Shown here piece after piece: positions 58,329 through 64,000 of a DNA stretch of 64,000 bases. Position numbers and translations under genes: made by a program. The notes beneath the pieces were generated by a model that did no database searches, was not told the DNA's origin, and saw only the letters and a list, made by a program, of their open reading frames with translations. How positions within the stretch are numbered: the first letter of the stretch is position 1; each line of letters begins with the position of its first letter. The stretch comes from Megaleporinus macrocephalus (taxonomy: Eukaryota; Chordata; Actinopteri; Characiformes; Anostomidae): contig CM038706.1 in assembly GCA_021613375.1 (NCBI GenBank), positions 25,427,366-25,491,365 on the forward strand, written 5' to 3'.

Positions 58329-59064
58329 TAAATGTTTAAGGTCTGAATTTGTATGGTGGTATTAAGTGACCCATGTGTGCTATTTTCTACCCCTCCACGC
58401 TGCCATAAATTATTCAACTAACATACGAGTTAACACTGCTCTCTGCAATAATTTACACTGTGGAGTACACTGTAAATAAACCCTAAATGTTTATTTCAAA
58501 AACTAATCAAATTGCCTTAAAATTTTATGATTATTGAACTTTTTCATTATTGACATAATAAGTTAACAGAATATATGACACTGATTATTGTTCTATACTT
58601 CTACTTGTTTTAGAATAACAAGGTTCTTAAATGAATCATTACAGCAACTTTGAACCATTTAGTTTTCATCATGAATTTAGCTAATCTTAAATTGCAGGTA
58701 GGCTCTCGGAAACCGCTGTTCTGAGGTCAGCTGAGAGTGCCTGTCATGTAACTGCTGACCAGGCAGTCTTGGGATGGAAGGTTTCCTGCCCAGTAGGCCA
58801 CCAAATGATCAGGAACTCACTGTTTCCAGTGAAAGATTATGTGAAATAGAACCTTGGCATCCTAAGTGGCCACAAATACAAGGTGTTCATATGAAAGCAT
58901 GGTTGGAGTAATAAAAAACATATATCTAAATATCTGTACTTAACTGTTTTTAACCATCCACATCAGGTTCCACGTTCGGCTTATTTAAATAAGAACTGAA
59001 TGAGCCACTTGCAGCATTCTCATTTTCCAGCCTCTTACTTCCTGCTTTGCTCCGTCATTTCTTG
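58329..59064. other. Non-coding AT-rich sequence, nothing recognised
   Basis: No gene or named element. Confidence 0.5.
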
Positions 59065-59080
59065 TTTTTTTTTTTTTTTT
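59065..59080. repeat. Poly-T run
   Basis: T16 homopolymer. Confidence 0.95.
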
Positions 59081-59210
59081 GCCGTTACATTCAATTTTCC
59101 ATTATTCCTTTCTGATTATAACGGCTGCCTGTTCAGAGGGCACTCAGAGCTCTGCTCTGCTGTGCAGGAGGCTGTTGGCTGCTTTCCACCTATCTGTGTC
59201 TACGTGCGTA

Positions 59211-59258
59211 CATGTGTGTGTGTGTGTGTGAGTGTATGTGGGTGTGGGTGTGTGTAGA
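59211..59258. repeat. (GT)n-rich tract
   Basis: GT repeat with GAGTGTATGTGG interruptions. Confidence 0.88.
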
Positions 59259-59296
59259 TCCGTTCCACTCTAGCACCGCCGCGGGCTCCGTCTCTC

Positions 59297-59342
59297 CACT
59301 CTGATTTAATAAGACACCTCACCTCTTCTTTAAATCAGAGTG
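59297..59342. promoter_or_regulatory. Perfect 13-bp inverted repeat in a conserved-looking patch
   Basis: CACTCTGATTTAA (59297-59309) and TTAAATCAGAGTG (59330-59342) are exact inverted copies around a 20-bp spacer. The surroundings (59260-59460) are CpG-retaining and repeat-poor. It could be a regulatory palindrome or a small hairpin transcript; neither can be decided here. Confidence 0.4.
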
Positions 59343-59747
59343 TGGGAGTGAGTGCCTTTGGGTCTCAGGGCTTGTGTGTCTGCGTCACTGAGGAGAGACA
59401 GGGAAGTCTCACACACACAAACACACACATGAACAGGTTTCGCAACCTTTAAAGCCCTAACACAAAAAACAAAGCGCTCGGAAATCCTTTAATAATCCGT
59501 CATTACTTAATCTCCAATGCTGCTGGATCAGCAGGTGTTTTATTCCACTAAGATCACAGATTGAATTGTTACATCTCTCCAAGAGTTCAAATGACCAGGT
59601 GGTGGGTGTGGTCCTCCAAATACATCCAAGGCAACAGATGGGATGAATGGACTGTATATTTACAGTCATATGCAAACCTTTGGTTGAAAACCAAAAAAAT
59701 GGTCGAAAACCATTCATAGGCAAAAAGATTTGGCACATATTATATAT

Positions 59748-59991
59748 CTTCGCTTTCCAAAGAAAAACAAGTGTCTTCAAGACAGCAACTTTAAAGGATA
59801 GGCCAAAAAGTGTCTTTACTTTCAATGTAAGTCATGGGAGCTAGAAAATTTTTTCAAAGTTATTTTGGAGCATTTCTATTGGTCCATTCATCATTAATTT
59901 TCACACAATGTTCAAATGATATATAAAAATAAAAATCAACAAAAATTGAGATATATGTTTTTCTTTGGACAGAGACGATGTGTAAAACATT
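59748..59991. mobile_element. MITE copy G (CTTTGGACAGC-type), near complete
   Basis: Left end CGCTTTCCAAAGAAAAACAA (59751-59770), right end ATGTTTTTCTTTGGACAGAG (59955-59974) then ACGATGTG. The interior has TTACTTTCAATGTAAGTCAT (59817-59836) and GGAGCATTTCTATTGGTCCA. Confidence 0.72.
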
Positions 59992-61529
59992 CTTTAAGTA
60001 AAAGCATGGATAAAAAAAATACTCGGGTATTTAGGGGGTCCCATGTTCAATAACGCTCCCCATAGCATCACTGATCATTTAACGATTCTTTTAATGGAGA
60101 TGCATTTTTATAGCCACGTGATGCGCTCCTCCACACACTAACTGAGATCTTTCACACCTCCTCTTCTGTGTGCAGTTTAAGGAGGTGAGTAATAATTAAT
60201 TAAACTCTTGAGAAAACTGGGCAAGGTCTCAGCTTTACAAATACACTACAGCATATTCAGTTGCTAGGCTATGAAGGACCAACTGGGGGAACCAGATTTG
60301 CTACAACACCACCCTAAGGTAGACCAGTGCTTCATCTGTAGAAGCTTGCCGACTGTCAGTGAAGCAGCTCAAACATTGACAGAATAACGTCATGCTTAAT
60401 TCATTTCCACAGGACCCTCAGAAGAGATCCAAGAGGTGCCCAGGTCATTTCACACCTTGTATGGATACTATGTTACATTATCACTCCACTTATAAAGGCG
60501 GAAGTAGGGAGCTCAGAAAAAGTGAAAGTCAAAAAGTAACTATATTTAAGATGCCTCCATCTGTCAAATTCATACTCCATACAGCCCCTACTTATCCCTC
60601 TTCACTCCTCCCTTGGTTCATCCCAATACTGATCCAGCGCTGTCTCCAGTGGTAGAAAGCCACGGCAAATTTAACTTGTTGCTATTTTGTCACTTGTCTT
60701 CTTTGATCCTACATAGTCATACAAGAACAGTCAGCTTTAGCAGTTCATAATGTTGATTTTCTAGATGAGAATAAGAGCAGATTCTCTAAACAGAGCATGC
60801 TTTTCTGTGTTATTAGACGACTGTTTAACTGCTCAGTTTGATATATAGAAGTAAAGTAAAACTAATGGCCCACACAAAGATTATGGTTTATTTTATGTGT
60901 TAAACTCACTGAACTGGGGAGCAGCCGGGACCATTTCTATCAAAGTTTTGAATAGAGGATGGCACGCCATTCCAACCATCACATGAGCACTTGGAGACGA
61001 AGACTTATGTGAGTGAAAGGCATTAAATATTCTCAAGTATATATATAAAAATAAAAATGACATAAAAATTGCAGGTTTTCTATTTTTTAAGCATTTTTGT
61101 TACATACACAGCACATTTTACACTGATATTAATTTGCTTAAAGGTTTTAAATGCATAGTAATATGACTTACGGCCAGTAGAAAAAAAGAAAGTAAAAAAT
61201 CTCCTTTTGTACTGAGCACTTTTAATGTTTGAAAGAAATTTGAACATTCCTAAATACTTTGTATACCTAAAATAAGTACCATTACTTGTTATTGTTTTAT
61301 ACTCATGAATACCATGTATACAATTGCAGTATTGTCTGTATTGAGTGTGAATGGCCAAACCACACAAATTAAGAATCAATTTCCATTTGTTGAAAACATG
61401 AGATGTCCTACTGATATGGTTACATGATTTTCATACAAAGCACGAGCACTTGAACACATGAGTCTGGGCTGATGAATCTGAGAGCCAAAACAATGAGCAG
61501 TGGAGTGAAAAACGGAGGGCAAAATGAAC
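59992..61529. other. Non-coding sequence, nothing recognised
   Basis: No gene or named element. Open frames up to 99 codons lack domains. Confidence 0.5.
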
Positions 61530-61845
61530 TAAGGGAGGACGAGGCCTGTTGGAACACAGCTAATTGACTGCTGCTATAGAGCCTGATAATCTGTCTGTTA
61601 TCTGCAGCAGGTATGCTCCCTCCCTCGCCCCTGCGTCACACACGTCTTTTCCTGGAGAAATGCATTAACCCTTCATGCTGCCTGTAGCTGCGTGTCCGAG
61701 ATCTCGGCCCCAGCAGTTTCAGATTGAGCCTCAGCAATGGGAAAAGTGTGCGTAACACCCACAGCAAATTGTTTTCCATTTAAATGATTTCCCATCAGAT
61801 AAGGTCCTGATTCTGACCTGGAGGTGTCAGCTGCAATGAGACAAC
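61530..61845. promoter_or_regulatory. Candidate enhancer-type element with GATA motifs
   Basis: CACAGCTAATTGACTGCTGC (61555-61574) has a homeodomain-type TAATTG. CTGATAATCTG (GATAA, 61585-61589), GTTATCTGCAG (61597-61607) and CAGATAAGG (61797-61804) are three GATA-type sites. CCATTTAAATGATTTCCCAT has a TTTAAA core. Repeat-free with retained CpGs. Function inferred. Confidence 0.4.
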
Positions 61846-63159
61846 AGCGAAAAAAGGCTTAGAAGGAACACAATGTGTTCCGAACGAGGAAGTAGACTGA
61901 TTTCACTCTGGTTTTTTTGGAATCGTGTTCAGCTTATGTCATGCGTTGCCATCTTTATTTTGAAAGCCCCGAGGGAAAAAAAATAAAGGAAGAAGAAAAG
62001 AATAACAATGATTGCAACACAGACTAAGAAAAACAGATGTAGAGACAGAAATGAGAGAGAGAGAGAGAAGAAAAAAACAATACTTTCAATTGAGTAAAAA
62101 AATAATCCGAGAATGGCTCTAAGCTGTTTAGTCGTCAAAAAAGAGCCGCTTTTCCACAGAGCCTTTCAAAGAATAGTTTTAAAAGTTCTAACTACTAACA
62201 GCATCCTGCTGAAAACGGCTGTATTTTAAGAGTTTCTGTAGAAACCCTTTCTGTAGTACTTGACTCCTTTACATTACAGTCAGGATGAGTACAGAAGTTC
62301 ATGAAAAGTCTCAGAGTGAAAATATCCAGTCTTTTAAACAAACAGTGTATAATCTGTAGGTTCGGTATTACTGACCACCTTTTTACTCTTTTAAGGTTGG
62401 TTTCATTTTTAAAAAAGGGCATTCACCAGCTCCTACCTTAAAAGGTGCTGTGCTTGCACTGGAGCACCTGAGGTGTCATGGTAACTGCTGCACCCTTTAA
62501 GGTGGGATATGAAAATGTGAACAAGAAGCTAGCAAATTAGAAGCTGACATAGTTTTAATGCTGGTCGTATGTTTGATTAGAAGATCAAATGAGATCGAAG
62601 CAATTAAAATATTCCAACTGAAGTTTTTTGTACAAACTATGAATACATTTGTACCATGGTAGGACATTTCAACAGGGATTCTTCTTCTTCCTACGTCTTC
62701 CAGCCAGTGCTGTAATGTCACCAAATTCACACCACAGCTTCAGTGTTAAAAAGCATAACTTAAAGCTGGTCTCTACAGTCAGTGTTTGGTTTGTCCATTC
62801 TGGGCTACTGTAGAAACATAGCAGCTCTACATGGCAGTCTCTGTCGGAAGACGACGCACTTCTATATAGATATAAAGGGGCTTGTTATAGGTTAATGAAA
62901 ACGCAATGGTTTGCAGTTACAGGTAAATATACACTAATGAAACATAGTTTTGTGTGCTGTATTCCATTTCTGTTAATAGATCATCCTGAACCTTCCACAC
63001 TGCTCCTGTAATTGATATGAATGTATGATATAAAAGTATATGAACCATCATCAACAAAATATTTTCTAACATAACTATGTATCACTATAACCATGACCAC
63101 TGTTAGGGCAGTATTTTGAATAGTCTAAGACACAGTGAGGAAAATAGCTGTAACGGGCA
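61846..63159. other. Non-coding; GA/A-rich patch
   Basis: A purine-rich stretch lies at 61970-62100. AAGGTGCTGTGCTTGCACTG (62441-62460) is a small palindrome-like block. No gene recognised. Confidence 0.45.
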
Positions 63160-63640
63160 AACAATCCTCCAAAGAACACAGTTGGAGATTTGCAGATGGT
63201 GGTCACCAAATCTCCAAAACTACGTTTAGACGCCACATTCTTGCAATGAAGCATTCGGAAGGTGTGTCTGAAGAAAACCTTTTGTTTCATCAAACCGCAT
63301 AAATGACTGAATTTTGCAAGACACCACTGAAACTGGAACTAGGATCTGTGGTCAGACGAGAAAAAAAAATAAAGCATTTTGGCAACAAACACTCAAGGTG
63401 GGTTTGGTGTAAAAAGAAGCATTGTTATGCAGAAAAGAACCTAATCCCTACTGTTAAGTATGATAGATGATCTGTGAAGGCCCTGGGAACTGTATGAAGA
63501 CACAAGTACCAGGAAAACTTAAAAGAAAATCTGCCTGCCTCGGCCAGAAAGCTAGGCTGTGGTTAGATCTTCCAGTATGGCAAAAATACTAAACATTGGT
63601 TAAAATACACACAAAAATGGAGTTCACACTCACTTGCCCT
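63160..63640 (+). mobile_element. Tc1-like transposon fragment, plus strand
   Basis: TCCAAAGAACACAGTTGGAG (63168-63187), AATCTCCAAAACTACGTTTA (63209-63228), TTTTGGCAACAAACACTCAA and GGTGGGTTTGGTGTAAAAAG (63398-63417) match a fish Tc1 lineage. So do GAAAAGAACCTAATCCCTACTG and GGCCCTGGGAACTGTATG. TTAGATCTTCCAGTATGG (63563-63580) stops just before the block for the second catalytic Asp (QQDND), which is deleted. No ends visible. Confidence 0.85.
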
Positions 63641-64000
63641 AAAGCCCAGTGGTCTGTATATATAGTTCAATGTTAATGGTGCCTTCATAGATGCGCAAGT
63701 CACCCATGGCATGGGTGCTAATCTTCCCCCAGTTAACATCATAGATGGTGGCTATATGGATGCAGTGTGTTTCATGTTTTGATTTGCTGGACCACAGGAC
63801 ACTTTCCCATTTTGCCTCACACCTTTGTTAAATGAGCTTAGGCTCAGGGAAGGTGGCAGTGTTTCTGGATCCTGATTATTTATAGTTTTTTCTTTGCATG
63901 GTAGAGTTTTCATTTCCGTTTGTGAATGATGTTTGTGCTAACAGACCATTTGGGGAAGTGTTCCTGAGCTCATGCAGTGATTTCCAGCACAGAGCCATAT
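63641..64000. mobile_element. Unclassified dispersed repeat, cut by window edge
   Basis: GGGTGCTAATCTTCCCCCAG (63714-63733), GAGCTTAGGCTCAGGGAAGG and CCTGAGCTCATGCAGTGATT (63963-63982) look like a decayed repetitive element seen across teleosts, adjacent to the Tc1 fragment. Class not assigned; continues beyond 64000. Confidence 0.4.

Noticed and set aside
1..64000. CRISPR array, bacterial operon, phage or plasmid features
   Set aside because: Composition, SINEs, Tc1 elements and microsatellites show vertebrate nuclear DNA; no regularly spaced direct repeats with unique spacers.
1..64000. Endogenous retrovirus or LINE reverse transcriptase
   Set aside because: No frame with a reverse transcriptase motif (YxDD), LTR pair, or primer binding site was recognised on either strand.

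Overview
The window looks like nuclear DNA from a teleost fish. It is AT-rich and full of microsatellites. It carries many broken Tc1/mariner-type transposons, two or three tRNA-derived SINE copies of fish type, and small palindromic MITE-like elements. I cannot name the species. The repeat spectrum (Tc1 lineages, an AAGTATACTT-rich element, a SINE with a GGTTCGATTCC B box) fits an ostariophysan such as a characin, catfish or cyprinid, but that is a family-level guess.

I found no protein-coding exon, tRNA, rRNA or known ncRNA that I can defend. Every long open frame is a low-complexity tract, a fragment of a dead transposase, or a frame with no recognisable domain. The simplest reading is an intergenic region or a large intron.

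Layout. 0-9 kb: GA, CA and TA tracts, an internally deleted Tc1 (4.7-5.2 kb), a MITE (6.4 kb), a second Tc1 (6.9-7.6 kb), a palindromic element (7.7 kb) and a SINE (8.4 kb). 9.3-9.7 kb: repeat-free, CpG-retaining sequence that may be a conserved non-coding element (CNE). 10-13.5 kb: MITE, two Tc1 pieces, a 31-bp minisatellite and an open frame running into a Tc1 remnant. 14-17.5 kb: CT tract, candidate CNE, Tc1/mariner pieces. 17.5-19.5 kb: a nest of three elements. 20.5-22.1 kb: a Tc1 interrupted by a 575-bp insertion with a perfect 9-bp target duplication and TTAGGG repeats. 23-34 kb: mostly unique AT-rich DNA with scattered candidate CNEs and an inverting 31-bp minisatellite at 32.5-33.0 kb. 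34.9-36.2 kb: the best candidate cis-regulatory block (palindromic homeodomain-type site, DR1 nuclear-receptor-type site, SOX-type site). 37-47 kb: GA and CA tracts, G-rich runs, Tc1 relics, MITEs, and two more candidate CNEs (43.5-44.3 and 46.6-46.8 kb). 50-60 kb: CTAGCAACC-type minisatellites in opposite orientations, an AAGTC-rich element, MITE copies and a SINE. 61.5-61.85 kb: a candidate CNE with three GATA motifs. 63.2-64 kb: a Tc1 fragment and an unclassified repeat cut by the window edge.

No set of genes works together here. Biological interest lies in the candidate regulatory islands, which resemble enhancer-type CNEs in gene deserts around developmental genes, and in the layered repeat history. 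Family assignments rest on recalled consensus features of fish Tc1 and SINE elements, not on a database search.
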